Counted from the first letter of the stretch, positions 9,036 through 18,776 are shown. The stretch is DNA of 64,000 bases from an uncultured Aquimarina sp. (GCA_947496705.1 CANMDW010000006.1:164618-228617); one strand, 5' to 3'. Numbers and translations are program-made. The notes: generated by a model not told the origin, from the letters alone.

Positions 9036-10976
9036 TTATGCATCTATATTGGCATATACTGCATTCTTCTCTATGAATTCTCTACGAGGTGGTACCTCAT
9101 CTCCCATCAGCATAGAGAAAATTCTATCGGCTTCTGTAAGATTATCGATAGTAACCTGGCGCATTGTTCTGAATTCGGGATTCATAGTAGTATCCCATAA
9201 TTGTTCTGCATTCATCTCTCCAAGACCTTTGTATCGCTGTATTTTGGAACTTTCCCCAAATTCCTTTACAATCTGATCACGTTGATCATCATTCCATGCA
9301 TATTGCTTCTTGGCTCCTTTTTTGACTAAATAAAGTGGTGGTGCAGCAATATATATATGCCCGGCTTCAATCAATTCTTTCATATAACGGAAAAAGAACG
9401 TTAGTATCAATGTAGAAATATGACTTCCATCTACATCGGCATCACACATGATTACCACTTTATGATATCGTAATTTTGAAAGGTTTAATGCTTTACTGTC
9501 TTCTTCGGTTCCGATGGTAACTCCTAATGCCGTAAAGATATTTTTGATTTCCTCATTTTCAAAAACCTTATGGTGCATCGCTTTTTCTACATTCAATATC
9601 TTACCACGAAGTGGAAGAATTGCCTGAAAAACACGATCACGACCTTGTTTTGCTGTTCCTCCTGCAGAATCTCCCTCTACCAAAAACACTTCACACAATG
9701 CAGGATCTTGTTCTGAACAATCGGAAAGCTTACCAGGTAGACCGCCAATACTCATTACCGATTTACGTTGCACCATCTCACGTGCTTTTTTAGCAGCGTG
9801 ACGTGCCTGGGCCGCCAGAATTACTTTTTGAACAATGGTTTTTGCATCATTAGGATTCTCTTCCAGATAATTTTCCAGCATCTCGGAAACTGCCTGAGAT
9901 ACTGCAGCAGTAACTTCTCTATTTCCTAATTTGGTTTTGGTTTGACCTTCGAATTGCGGTTCCTGAACCTTTACCGAAATAATCGCTGTTAATCCTTCAC
10001 GAAAATCATCTCCGGCAATCTCAAATTTCAATTTATCCAACATCCCCGAAGCATCTGCATACTTCTTAAGTGTAGCTGTTAAACCTCTTCTAAACCCTGA
10101 AAGATGTGTTCCTCCCTCATGGGTGTTGATATTATTCACATAAGAATGCAAATTCTCTGCATAAGAGTCATTATAGATCATGGCCACTTCTACAGGAATA
10201 TTATTCTTTTCTCCTTCCATAGCAATCACATCTCCTATAATGGCACTACGACTTGTATCCAGGAACCTTACAAATTCTTTCAATCCTTCTTTAGAATGAA
10301 AAGTTTCTGAAACATCATTTCCATCATCATCCTGGTGGCGCTTATCTGTTAAGGAAATGGTAATCCCTTTATTAAGATATGCCAATTCTCGCATACGACT
10401 CGCCAACGTATCATAATTATACTCCAGCGTTTGCTGAAAAATGGTCGGATCCGGTCTGAAAGTAACGATGGTTCCATTGAAATCGGTATCCCCTGTTGAT
10501 TTAACCGGATATAACGGTTTTCCTTTTTCATATTCCTGCTCCCATACTTTTCCGTCTTTATGTACAATAGCATGTAAGTGTGCCGATAATGCATTCACAC
10601 AAGATACTCCTACCCCATGAAGACCCCCGGAAACTTTATAAGAATCTTTATCGAATTTTCCTCCTGCCCCTATTTTGGTCATTACAACCTCGAGAGCAGA
10701 AACGCCTTCCTTTTTATGTATATCTACCGGAATACCCCGGCCGTTATCCCGTGTTGTAACAGAATTATCTTCATTGATAGTTACTTCAATAGAATCACAG
10801 TGTCCGGCTAGTGCCTCATCAATAGAGTTATCTACAACTTCATATACTAAATGATGTAATCCCCGAGAGCCAACATCACCAATATACATCGAAGGGCGCT
10901 TGCGCACATGTTCCATTCCTTCGAGTGCCTGAATATTATCTGCCGAGTAGTTCTTCTTATCCGCTTCTTCGCTCAT
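9036..10976 (-). CDS. gyrB: DNA gyrase subunit B
   Basis: ATPase subunit of gyrase, which introduces negative supercoils with GyrA. The 646-aa protein has the GHKL ATP site (YEVVDNSIDEALAGHC, DNGRGIPVD, GGLHGVGVSCVNALS), the transducer domain, and the TOPRIM motifs EGDSAGGTAKQGRD and DADVDGSHI. It ends with the usual YKGLGEMNAEQLWDTTM region. At 646 residues it is the short type, without the insertion of enterobacterial GyrB. Some flavobacterial GyrB and ParE are similar, but the QR(Y)KGLGEMN context and length fit GyrB. Confidence 0.97.
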   Translation of the reverse strand: MSEEADKKNYSADNIQALEGMEHVRKRPSMYIGDVGSRGLHHLVYEVVDNSIDEALAGHCDSIEVTINEDNSVTTRDNGRGIPVDIHKKEGVSALEVVMTKIGAGGKFDKDSYKVSGGLHGVGVSCVNALSAHLHAIVHKDGKVWEQEYEKGKPLYPVKSTGDTDFNGTIVTFRPDPTIFQQTLEYNYDTLASRMRELAYLNKGITISLTDKRHQDDDGNDVSETFHSKEGLKEFVRFLDTSRSAIIGDVIAMEGEKNNIPVEVAMIYNDSYAENLHSYVNNINTHEGGTHLSGFRRGLTATLKKYADASGMLDKLKFEIAGDDFREGLTAIISVKVQEPQFEGQTKTKLGNREVTAAVSQAVSEMLENYLEENPNDAKTIVQKVILAAQARHAAKKAREMVQRKSVMSIGGLPGKLSDCSEQDPALCEVFLVEGDSAGGTAKQGRDRVFQAILPLRGKILNVEKAMHHKVFENEEIKNIFTALGVTIGTEEDSKALNLSKLRYHKVVIMCDADVDGSHISTLILTFFFRYMKELIEAGHIYIAAPPLYLVKKGAKKQYAWNDDQRDQIVKEFGESSKIQRYKGLGEMNAEQLWDTTMNPEFRTMRQVTIDNLTEADRIFSMLMGDEVPPRREFIEKNAVYANIDA

Positions 10977-11015
10977 AAAATCCCTTATTTATTATTTTAT
11001 TTTTTTGACAACAAA

Positions 11016-11045
11016 CAAAGATAAAAAAACAGCAACATGATCAAA
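11016..11045 (-). promoter_or_regulatory. gyrB promoter: TTTG-N18-TATCTTTG
   Basis: On the minus strand TTTG (11042-11045) and TATCTTTG (11016-11023) are separated by 18 nt, close to the Bacteroidetes consensus. This gives gyrB a leader of roughly 35 nt. Confidence 0.7.
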
Positions 11046-11249
11046 GGATTTAGCAAAGGATCATTTAAAGAGTTATCAACAATTAATCAAGATTACTACC
11101 AGAAAAAGAAAAAATGCTCTTAAAAACGATAAAAATAGCCTTAAAATCAATTTAAGATTAAAATAACATTTTTATGACACTTTATAGTTAAAGAAAAAAT
11201 CTATTAAAAATGAATGGCCTAAAACCTTTTTTAAGAACACAGCCCGGTA

Positions 11250-12266
11250 TCATATTTTCAGCTTTGCCCCCGATCCATTTTTTTCAGAAAAAACGATGTT
11301 TCCATTATTAAAGGTTACCCCATCGGCTATATCTTTTTTAAATAACATTGCACCATCGGCATCAATATATTCTAAAAGAGGCGCCAACTGACAAAGAGCT
11401 GATATACCTATAGAAGATTCGGTCATACAACCCGCCATGACCTTAAGGTTGTTTTGTTTTGCTTTCTTAATCATACGCAAAGCCGGGGTTATTCCGCCAC
11501 ACTTCATTAATTTAATGTTTATTCCATCAAAAGTATCTACACATTGTATCACATCTTCTTCCCGTTGGCAGCTCTCATCTGCTATGAGAGGTAAAGCCGT
11601 ATGTTCTTTAACGGTCTTCATTTCTATCCAGTTTGAGGCTTTGAGAGGTTGCTCGATAAACTCAACGCCCAGCTCCTTAATAAAAACCGCATTTTGAATG
11701 GTTTCTTCGGCAGTCCATCCACAATTGGCATCCACCCTGAAAACTGCATCGGTGACCTTCCTTAATTCTTGTATTATCTCTAAATCCTTATCTGTTCCCA
11801 GTTTGATTTTGTAAATTGGCCAATGAAATTTGGTTATTTTCTTCTTCATAAGCGCTACCGAATCTATTCCAATAGTATAATTGGTCATAGGAAGATGACT
11901 GTCAGAATCACTCCAAAATCTTCGCAGCGGCTTATTTTCTTTCTGAGCATACCAATCCCAAAAGGCGCAGTCTATAGCACAAAGCGAAAAGTAATCGTCT
12001 TTTAATGGTTCTTTCAACAATTCCCACAATTCAGATGGATGTAATTCCCTTGCTTTAGGAATTATACTTAAAACCTTACTTACCGATGCCTCAAGTTTAT
12101 CCAACGTACTATTATAATATGGATTTACGGTAGCTTCACCATAACCTGTATAATTGCCACACGAGATCGATACGATAAAGGTTTGTTGATGTGTTACCGT
12201 ATATCTGGAAATTGTAAATGGATCCTGTAGTGGCAGCGTGAATTTTTGATATTGCAGTTTTAGCAT
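11250..12266 (-). CDS. Dipeptide epimerase, enolase superfamily (L-Ala-D/L-Glu epimerase type)
   Basis: Interconverts L-Ala-D-Glu and L-Ala-L-Glu or similar dipeptides, probably in recycling of murein peptides. The start at 12264-12266 (MLKLQYQKF) is preferred over an upstream in-frame ATG that would overlap the preceding hairpin. Superfamily motifs are in order: KIKLG with the catalytic Lys, metal ligands in VDANCGW (Asp), EQPL (Glu) and ADESC (Asp), then KLMKCGG with the second catalytic Lys. A DxD motif (YIDADGAMLF) near the C-terminus is the marker of dipeptide epimerases. About 338 aa is normal length. It follows asnB but is separated from it by a terminator. Confidence 0.88.
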   Translation of the reverse strand: MLKLQYQKFTLPLQDPFTISRYTVTHQQTFIVSISCGNYTGYGEATVNPYYNSTLDKLEASVSKVLSIIPKARELHPSELWELLKEPLKDDYFSLCAIDCAFWDWYAQKENKPLRRFWSDSDSHLPMTNYTIGIDSVALMKKKITKFHWPIYKIKLGTDKDLEIIQELRKVTDAVFRVDANCGWTAEETIQNAVFIKELGVEFIEQPLKASNWIEMKTVKEHTALPLIADESCQREEDVIQCVDTFDGINIKLMKCGGITPALRMIKKAKQNNLKVMAGCMTESSIGISALCQLAPLLEYIDADGAMLFKKDIADGVTFNNGNIVFSEKNGSGAKLKI

Positions 12267-12279
12267 CGCTAAATATAAC

Positions 12280-12309
12280 AAAACCCTGAGAAAGTTTTCT
12301 CAGGGTTTT
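12280..12309 (-). terminator. Terminator after asnB
   Basis: A perfect 14-bp stem AAAACCCTGAGAAA / TTTCTCAGGGTTTT with a 2-nt spacer, 46 nt beyond the asnB stop on the minus strand. It ends about 13 nt before the dipeptide epimerase ATG, so read-through could feed that gene. Confidence 0.85.
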
Positions 12310-12355
12310 ATACCAGTTCTTATTTGAAATTACTGCAAAGAAAATTGAGATATTT

Positions 12356-14038
12356 TCACTCGACTTCAGAAGCTTCATAGGATTCTTCATGCACATTAGC
12401 TACTGCCCTGCCACTTGGATCATTCATATTTTTGAACGCTTCATCCCATTCGAGAGCAATTTTTGTGCTACAAGCAACTGATGGTTCTTGTGGTACACAT
12501 AGTGCTGCAGCGTCACTCGGGAAATGCCCTTCAAAAATTGAGCGATAGTAAAATTCTTCTTTATTTTGTGGAGTTTGTATCGGAAATCTGAAATGAGCAT
12601 TCGTTATTTGCTCATCTGTCACTTCTTTTTCAACTACTTTTTTCAGCGTATCAATCCAGCTATACCCAACTCCATCAGAGAACTGCTCTTTTTGTCTCCA
12701 GGCTACACTTTCTGGTAAATAGGATTCAAAAGCTTTACGAATAACCCATTTTTCCATTCGCTCGCCATTAATCATCTTATCCTGTGGGTTAATGCGCATA
12801 GCTACATCCATAAATTCTTTGTCCAAAAACGGCACACGACCTTCGATTCCCCATGCCGCTAGTGATTTGTTGGCCCGCAAACAGTCATACATATGCAACT
12901 TGTCTAATTTACGCACTGTTTCTTCATGGAATTCTTGTGCACTCGGGGCTTTATGAAAGTATAAATACCCTCCAAAAATCTCATCGGCTCCTTCTCCAGA
13001 CAACACCATTTTTACACCCATTGACTTGATAACTCTTGCCATTAAATACATAGGAGTAGATGCTCTTATCGTAGTGATATCATACGTCTCAAGGTTATAG
13101 ATTACATCTTTGATAGCATCCAGGCCTTCCTGGATGGTAAATTTGATTTCGTGATGAACAGTGCCAATATGATCTGCAACTTTTTGTGCTGCCTCCAGGT
13201 CTGGAGAGCCCTCTAATCCAACAGAAAAAGAGTGCAGTTGTGGCCACCAGGCTTCTTTGGTATCATCAGATTCTATACGTTTATCGGCATATTTTTTGGC
13301 AATAGCAGAAGTCACTGAGGAATCCAGACCACCTGATAGTAATACTCCATAGGGGACATCAGACATTAATTGTCTATGAACTGCTGCTTCTAGTGCATCT
13401 CTAACCTCATCAATACTTGTTTGGTTTTCCTGTACTGCCATATAATCTGACCAATCTCTGACATACCATTTTTTTGGTGCTCCATCTTTACTGAATAGAT
13501 AATGACCCGGAGGAAACAACTCTATCTTTGTGCAAACCCCTTCCAGGGCCTTTAATTCTGAAGCTACATAGAAGGTTCCATTCTGATCCCAACCCATATA
13601 AAGTGGAATAATGCCCATATGGTCTCTGGCAATAAAATAAGTATCGTTTTCTGAATCATATAAGGCGAAAGCAAAAATACCATTCAACTCATCGATAAAA
13701 TCAACCCCTTTCTCCTGATACAATGCCAAAATTATTTCACAATCAGATTCTGTCTGAAAATTATAGTTTCCTTCAAATTGTTTACGAAGCTCCCGATGAT
13801 TATATATTTCGCCATTGGCAGCCAAAACAAACCTTTTATCCTGGCTAAACAGGGGTTGTTTTCCCGAAACCGGATCTACAATAGCTAATCGCTCATGTGC
13901 CAGTATTGCATTTTTGTTTGCATAAATCCCACTCCAATCGGGACCCCTATGACGGATTTTTTTGGACATTTCCAATAACTGAGGCCTTAACACCTCCGAA
14001 TCTTGCTTTACATCAAAAGCACAAACAATTCCACACAT
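12356..14038 (-). CDS. asnB: Asparagine synthase B (glutamine-hydrolysing)
   Basis: Makes asparagine from aspartate, ATP and glutamine. The 560-aa protein starts MCGIVCAF, with Cys2 as the glutaminase nucleophile. RHRGPDWSG and NGEIYNHRELR of the N-terminal Ntn-hydrolase domain follow. The synthetase domain has the PP-loop SGGLDSSVTSAIAKK and the downstream GEGADEIFGGYLYFHKAP. Length and C-terminal VAWRQKEQFSDGVGYSWID match the AsnB type shared with plants and E. coli. It has its own terminator. Confidence 0.97.
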   Translation of the reverse strand: MCGIVCAFDVKQDSEVLRPQLLEMSKKIRHRGPDWSGIYANKNAILAHERLAIVDPVSGKQPLFSQDKRFVLAANGEIYNHRELRKQFEGNYNFQTESDCEIILALYQEKGVDFIDELNGIFAFALYDSENDTYFIARDHMGIIPLYMGWDQNGTFYVASELKALEGVCTKIELFPPGHYLFSKDGAPKKWYVRDWSDYMAVQENQTSIDEVRDALEAAVHRQLMSDVPYGVLLSGGLDSSVTSAIAKKYADKRIESDDTKEAWWPQLHSFSVGLEGSPDLEAAQKVADHIGTVHHEIKFTIQEGLDAIKDVIYNLETYDITTIRASTPMYLMARVIKSMGVKMVLSGEGADEIFGGYLYFHKAPSAQEFHEETVRKLDKLHMYDCLRANKSLAAWGIEGRVPFLDKEFMDVAMRINPQDKMINGERMEKWVIRKAFESYLPESVAWRQKEQFSDGVGYSWIDTLKKVVEKEVTDEQITNAHFRFPIQTPQNKEEFYYRSIFEGHFPSDAAALCVPQEPSVACSTKIALEWDEAFKNMNDPSGRAVANVHEESYEASEVE

Positions 14039-14298
14039 ATTCTTCTTTTTCTGTTAATTGAGACATCAAAGATTCGTTTATAGTTACAAAATTAAAACAA
14101 TAAATTGAGTATAGCTTTCATATTTAAACATTATACAGATAATACATTATAAACAGAAACTCGCATTACTTTATAAGGTAACTTGCACTATCAGATTGTT
14201 ATTTGGAACTTTTAACAGAATTTATAGATACGATTAACATTTAACTTGTAAGTTCCCCTATAACTTTACGTCAGTTATAGAAATTAAAAATCACAATT

Positions 14299-14832
14299 AT
14301 GAAAAAATCACTCTTTTTCGTTGCCATTATGTTATTAGGCACATTATCAACTGTAAATGCTCAAAAATTTGCAGGATTGCAAAAAAGTCCAACAGACATT
14401 GCTTATGCAAAAGCAGATAGAAATGCCAAACCGGCTATTAAAGTTATTTATAGTCGTCCACAGAAAAAAGACAGAAAGATTTTCGGAAACCTTGTAAATT
14501 ATGATAAAGTATGGAGAACAGGGGCAGATGAAGCTACCGAAATCAAATTCATGCAGGATGTAAAAATGGGAGATCAAACTATTAAAGCTGGTACATATTC
14601 ATTATTTACTATTCCTGGTGAAAAAGAATGGACTATTATTATTAATTCTGATTTGGATAGTTGGGGAGCATATTCGTATGATAAAGGAAAAGATGTAGCC
14701 AGAATAAAAGTGCCTGCTGCATCGGGAGAAGCTCTCGAAGTATTCTCAATCGCTTTCAAAAAAGTAGATAAAGGTTACCATATGGTTATGGGCTGGGATA
14801 CTGCTCGTGTTGAAGTTCCGTTTTATATGTAA
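14299..14832 (+). CDS. DUF2911 domain secreted protein
   Basis: A 177-aa protein with signal peptide MKKSLFFVAIMLLGTLSTVNAQ. The mature part carries the conserved blocks of DUF2911: IKVIYSRPQKKDRKIFG, VWRTGADEATEI, AGTYSLFTIPGEKEWTIIIN and the C-terminal MGWDTARVEVPF. This is a common Bacteroidetes periplasmic or surface family of unknown function. It is monocistronic, with a strong terminator 43 nt after the stop. Confidence 0.88.
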   Translation: MKKSLFFVAIMLLGTLSTVNAQKFAGLQKSPTDIAYAKADRNAKPAIKVIYSRPQKKDRKIFGNLVNYDKVWRTGADEATEIKFMQDVKMGDQTIKAGTYSLFTIPGEKEWTIIINSDLDSWGAYSYDKGKDVARIKVPAASGEALEVFSIAFKKVDKGYHMVMGWDTARVEVPFYM

Positions 14833-14874
14833 TCACATATTTTTTTTAATGAAAACTTCAAATGAGTTCTAATT

Positions 14875-14915
14875 AAAAAATAAACCCGGTGAAAAAATCA
14901 CCGGGTTTATTTTTT
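14875..14915 (+). terminator. Strong terminator after the DUF2911 gene
   Basis: A perfect 18-bp stem: AAAAAATAAACCCGGTGA pairs with TCACCGGGTTTATTTTTT around an AAAAA loop. The A/T tails on both sides would let it work for either strand. Confidence 0.92.
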
Positions 14916-14917
14916 AA

Positions 14918-14940
14918 ACTTATTTTGCCCCAAAATAAGT
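14918..14940 (-). terminator. Second perfect hairpin, ACTTATTTTG-CCC-CAAAATAAGT
   Basis: A 10-bp perfect stem with a 3-nt loop directly behind the DUF2911 terminator. No gene ends here on the plus strand, so it may serve a minus-strand transcript such as the candidate 32-aa gene upstream (14982-15080). Confidence 0.5.
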
Positions 14941-14981
14941 GATTGTGATTATTCCTATAAAAGGAATAACATAAATCTTAT

Positions 14982-15080
14982 TTACCTGCTCATTGCGCGA
15001 CTTGACGCTCCAGGTAGTTCTTTCAGAAATTCCATTACAATTCTAAAAGTTAATCTGAATTTTGTGTAAAATAACCCCAT
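14982..15080 (-). CDS. Candidate small protein, 32 aa
   Basis: On the minus strand an ATG at 15078-15080 opens a 32-codon frame: MGLFYTKFRLTF, then RIVMEFLKELPGASS, then RAMSR. It is rich in basic and aromatic residues (net positive) and has no signal peptide. In support, a full TATATTTG promoter box lies 22 nt upstream (15102-15109) and hairpins lie 40-110 nt downstream. No family is recognised. It sits alone in a 1-kb stretch otherwise free of genes and could be a chance ORF. Confidence 0.35.
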   Translation of the reverse strand: MGLFYTKFRLTFRIVMEFLKELPGASSRAMSR

Positions 15081-15101
15081 ATGTTTTTTTTAAAATTAAT
15101 A

Positions 15102-15109
15102 CAAATATA
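15102..15109 (-). promoter_or_regulatory. TATATTTG box before the 32-aa candidate
   Basis: A full match to TAnnTTTG on the minus strand, 22 nt before the ATG. The rest of the interval from 15110 to 15750 holds nothing I can name. Confidence 0.4.
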
Positions 15110-15752
15110 ACATCCTAATAACGTGATGTCAATAGTTCATTATACATTTTAGATATAATTTAAGATTTAATCGACCACATGCATAAAAATCTCAATTTAA
15201 GGTAATTTCCTTTTCACATTTTATTCTTTTTTACCAGACAAACGGTGTAATTTCCCCAAATCATGTAATTAATACATAAAATATAATTTTTTGATCCCCC
15301 CTTTATATTATATCGCAGTGTTTTTTCAGCATATTGCAGATATACCTATCTGTGGATAGCATGGCTGCAAGCCGATGGTAACTGTCTTAAAAAATTTCTC
15401 AATGCTTTCACATCAATTACCAAAATACCGTAAAATAATTTCATAACCACTTGAATTTTAAATTGTTAAACAAAGATACTGCACATTCTTTCTTGCCTGG
15501 AAAAAATTAACAGTTTAAAAACAAAATTTTAGATATAAAACATCCTTACAACGTCATATAACAAAAAGCTACTTTCTTTCTGTTAAATTTTGAAGAAATA
15601 CCTTACATTAACAAGCATTGATTCAGGGGTTTTCTCCCCCTTTTCTAATAATCTGTATCATTAAAATGACTTCAAATCTTGTAAAACACAAAGTACTTTC
15701 AAAACTAACAACATTCTAATTGGATAATTTTAATTCCCCTATATCTTAATTC

Positions 15753-15793
15753 AAAAAAAAAGAGACCTAACACCATTTGGGGGTTTGGTCTCT
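15753..15793 (-). terminator. Terminator of the RidA-queE transcript
   Basis: On the minus strand AGAGACCAAAC forms a stem with GTTAGGTCTCT (one mismatch), followed by eight T. It lies about 130 nt after the queE stop codon; nothing else on this strand could use it. Confidence 0.75.
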
Positions 15794-15924
15794 GAATTCT
15801 TTAAATAAGTTTGGAATAAATATACCTAAATAAATTTAAGTAATCAAGTAAAATACCATAAAAAAAATAAGGGTTTTCAACAACTTTATTAACCGATGTT
15901 TTTGAAGAAAAACAGTATTGTTCT

Positions 15925-16554
15925 TTAGGGAATATTGAGATACTTATGAGTTTGAAGTGAAACCTTCCACTTGGGGTTTTTCATCACATAATCTACGATA
16001 AGCGGTATCATTCTTTCCCTCACACTCCATTCTGGTTGGAGGTATAAAATACAATGATCTGAGACTTTGGCAGCCTGCGATTCTGCAAAAGCGAAATCAC
16101 TTTTATTAAAAATGATGCATTTTAATTCATCTGCCTGTTCATAAATCTCTTCTTTTGGAAGCATTACTTTCTTGGGAGAAAGACAAATCCAGTCCCATTC
16201 ACCGGTTAAGGGATATGCTCCTGATGTCTCAATATGAGTTTTAGCACCACTACGTTTCAAACCCTGCGTTAACAGTGTCATATCCCAGGTAAGAGGTTCT
16301 CCTCCCGTAACAACTACCACATCACTGTATTGTAAAGCATTTTTTACAATAAAATCTGTATCTGTTGGCGGATGCAGATCTGCATTCCAGCTCTCTTTCA
16401 CATCACACCAATGACACCCCACATCACACCCTCCTATTCTCACAAAATAAGCAGCTGTTCCTTTATGATACCCTTCTCCCTGAATGGTATAAAATTCTTC
16501 CATAAGAGGAAGCATTTTACCCTCATCTACTAATTCCTGAATACTTTCTTGCAT
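15925..16554 (-). CDS. queE: 7-carboxy-7-deazaguanine synthase
   Basis: Radical SAM enzyme that makes the 7-deazaguanine core from 6-carboxytetrahydropterin, for queuosine in tRNA. The 209-aa protein has EEFYTIQGEGYHKG at the start and the cluster-binding motif CDVGCHWCD (the Cx3Cx2C spacing of radical SAM). Next come VVVTGGEPLTW (the GGE motif that contacts SAM) and HIETSGAYP. The C-terminal WKVSLQTHKYLNIP is the family's conserved end. No other queuosine genes are in the window. A TACCTTTG box lies 7 nt before the ATG. Confidence 0.95.
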   Translation of the reverse strand: MQESIQELVDEGKMLPLMEEFYTIQGEGYHKGTAAYFVRIGGCDVGCHWCDVKESWNADLHPPTDTDFIVKNALQYSDVVVVTGGEPLTWDMTLLTQGLKRSGAKTHIETSGAYPLTGEWDWICLSPKKVMLPKEEIYEQADELKCIIFNKSDFAFAESQAAKVSDHCILYLQPEWSVRERMIPLIVDYVMKNPKWKVSLQTHKYLNIP

Positions 16555-16561
16555 AAGGCTG

Positions 16562-16569
16562 CAAAGGTA
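16562..16569 (-). promoter_or_regulatory. -7 box TACCTTTG before queE
   Basis: The minus strand reads TACCTTTG, a full TAnnTTTG match, ending 7 nt before the queE ATG. Together with the 89-nt gap from the RidA gene, it suggests queE can be transcribed alone with almost no leader. Confidence 0.55.
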
Positions 16570-16643
16570 AATAATATTACATTACGAATTCAGGATCCTG
16601 ATCTACGATTTTAGGAGATATTGTTGATGAATATTATCAAATC

Positions 16644-17102
16644 TCATTTAGATTTAACCGCAATACATTCAATCTCTATCCTGGCACCTACTGCCAAACC
16701 ACTGGCTGCAAAGGTAGTTCTTGCAGGTTTCTGTGGAAAATAAGTGGTATATACCTTGTTAAAGGCCGAAAAATCCTCAATATCTTCCAATATCACTGTA
16801 CACTTTACCACATGATCCATCTGCATCCCATGTTGTGCTAAAACAGCTTTGATGTTTTCTAATGTCTGCTTTGTTTCAGCTTGAATTCCTCCTTCAACCA
16901 ATTTTCTGGTAGTATGATCCATTCCTACCTGACCCGATAAAAAATACATATCCCCTACCTGAACCGCATCAGAATAAGGAGCTCTCGATTTTTTAGGCTC
17001 ATGAGTCTTATGAAAAATCACATCATCTGTTATTACTTGAGATTGGATGCTATGATGTATTACAAGTGTAAAAACACAAATAATGATAGCTACTTTGTTC
17101 AT
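16644..17102 (-). CDS. Secreted RidA family protein
   Basis: RidA proteins hydrolyse reactive enamine/imine intermediates to ketoacids and ammonia. The 152-aa protein carries the fold's signature blocks: FLSGQVGMD, GGIQAETKQTLENIKAVL and KCTVILEDIEDFSAFNKVY, plus PARTTFAASGLAVGARIEIECIA with the conserved Arg and the C-terminal Glu. It has an N-terminal hydrophobic stretch (MNKVAIIICVFTLVIHHSIQSQ) that looks like a signal peptide, which moves a normally cytoplasmic enzyme to the periplasm. It is divergent from the HerA-like gene. Confidence 0.87.
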   Translation of the reverse strand: MNKVAIIICVFTLVIHHSIQSQVITDDVIFHKTHEPKKSRAPYSDAVQVGDMYFLSGQVGMDHTTRKLVEGGIQAETKQTLENIKAVLAQHGMQMDHVVKCTVILEDIEDFSAFNKVYTTYFPQKPARTTFAASGLAVGARIEIECIAVKSK

Positions 17103-17200
17103 AACCGTACTATATTTAATTATTACTTAGCATTAAAAATAGCGTATAATTTCTATAGAAAAGTTAAGATGCCTATTTTTATCAAAAAATCAAATCAACT

Positions 17201-18736
17201 ATGAGCGATAATCAGGCCTTTTTTGATCATATTACCAAAGGATATACTACAAAAGGAGACTTTCTCACCCTGGGAGCAGCTATGTATCAAGGAGAAACCG
17301 TAACCAATGCACATGTGAAGGTACCACTAAAAACATTAAACCGCCATGGATTAATTGCGGGAGCTACCGGTACCGGAAAAACCAAAACTTTGCAGGTTAT
17401 TGCCGAAAACCTGAGTGAACAGGGAATCCCGGTGCTCTTGATGGACATAAAAGGAGATTTAAGCGGCCTTGCAGCTGCTAGTCCGGGTCATCCTAAAATT
17501 GATGAACGCCATGAAAAAATTGGTATTCCTTTTGAAGCCAAAGACTTTCCGGTAGAGATGCTAACCCTTTCTGAACAAAACGGTGTACGGCTACGAGCCA
17601 CAGTGAGCGAATTTGGGCCTGTATTATTCTCCAGAATCCTGGACGTTACCGAAACACAAGCAGGAATTATTTCAATTATCTTTAAATATTGTGATGATAA
17701 CAAATTACCATTACTGGATTTGAAAGACCTGAAAAAAGTATTACAATTTGCCACCCAGGAAGGCAAGAAAGAACTTGAAAAAGACTATGGTCGTATTTCG
17801 ACCGCATCAACAGGTTCCATTTTACGCAAAATTGTAGAACTGGAACAACAGGGAGCCGAGTTATTTTTTGGTGAAAAATCTTTTGAAGTTCAGGATTTAT
17901 GTCGAATCGACGAAAATGGCAGGGGAATCATCAACATTATAAGATTAACCGATATACAAGATCGGCCTAAGTTATTCTCTACTTTTATGTTGAGCTTGCT
18001 AGCCGAAATTTATGGTACTTTCCCAGAACAGGGAGATAGCGGAAGACCCGAATTGATTATCTTTCTGGATGAAGCACATTTAATTTTTAAAGAAGCATCG
18101 AATGCATTGATGGATCAAATTGAAAGTATTGTTAAACTGATACGGTCTAAAGGTGTAGGTCTCTATTTTGTAACCCAAAACCCAACAGATGTGCCAGAAG
18201 GAGTATTAAGTCAACTCGGATTAAAAGTGCAGCATGCATTAAGGGCGTTTACAGCCAAAGACCGAAAAGCAATTAAACTTACTGCAGAAAACTATCCGGA
18301 TTCGGCATATTATGACACCAAAGAAATACTAACTTCTCTCGGGATTGGTGAAGCCCTGGTATCTGCACTTGATGAAAAAGGGCGCCCTACGCCCCTGGCA
18401 GCTACGATGCTGAGAGCACCTATGAGCAGAATGGACGTATTAACAGATAACGAGCTAAAAGAACTGCTTAAAAAATCGAAACTTATTTCAAAATATAATG
18501 AAGATATAGACCGGGAAAGTGCCTACGAACTCCTCAATGAAAAAATAGAAAAAGCTCAGGCCGAAGAAGCCAAAGCTGCCGCTAAGAAAGAAAGAGAAAA
18601 ACTAAGCAAAAGCTCTTCCAGTTCACGTTCGGGAAGCAGAAGAAGCAGTGCCACCGAAAAAGCTGTGATAAAAGTATTAACCAGTGCAACTTTTATTAGA
18701 GGTGCCTTGGGAGTTCTTAATAAGTTATTAAAATAA
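17201..18736 (+). CDS. HerA-like ATPase, DUF853 family
   Basis: A 511-aa P-loop ATPase of the HerA/FtsK superfamily, DUF853 (YjgR-like). Walker A is GATGTGKTKTLQ (residues about 54-65), Walker B is LIIFLDEAHLIF, and the sensor-like FVTQNPTDVPEGVLSQLGLKVQHALRAFT follows. It lacks the N-terminal HAS barrel of true HerA, and no NurA nuclease is nearby. The C-terminus is a charged serine-rich tail (KSSSSSRSGSRRSS) ending in ATFIRGALGVLNKLL, an amphipathic helix. The cellular role of DUF853 is not established. Confidence 0.88.
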   Translation: MSDNQAFFDHITKGYTTKGDFLTLGAAMYQGETVTNAHVKVPLKTLNRHGLIAGATGTGKTKTLQVIAENLSEQGIPVLLMDIKGDLSGLAAASPGHPKIDERHEKIGIPFEAKDFPVEMLTLSEQNGVRLRATVSEFGPVLFSRILDVTETQAGIISIIFKYCDDNKLPLLDLKDLKKVLQFATQEGKKELEKDYGRISTASTGSILRKIVELEQQGAELFFGEKSFEVQDLCRIDENGRGIINIIRLTDIQDRPKLFSTFMLSLLAEIYGTFPEQGDSGRPELIIFLDEAHLIFKEASNALMDQIESIVKLIRSKGVGLYFVTQNPTDVPEGVLSQLGLKVQHALRAFTAKDRKAIKLTAENYPDSAYYDTKEILTSLGIGEALVSALDEKGRPTPLAATMLRAPMSRMDVLTDNELKELLKKSKLISKYNEDIDRESAYELLNEKIEKAQAEEAKAAAKKEREKLSKSSSSSRSGSRRSSATEKAVIKVLTSATFIRGALGVLNKLLK

Positions 18737-18776
18737 TTTACGTTATAGTTTATAGATTATTTAATTAACAGGAAAT

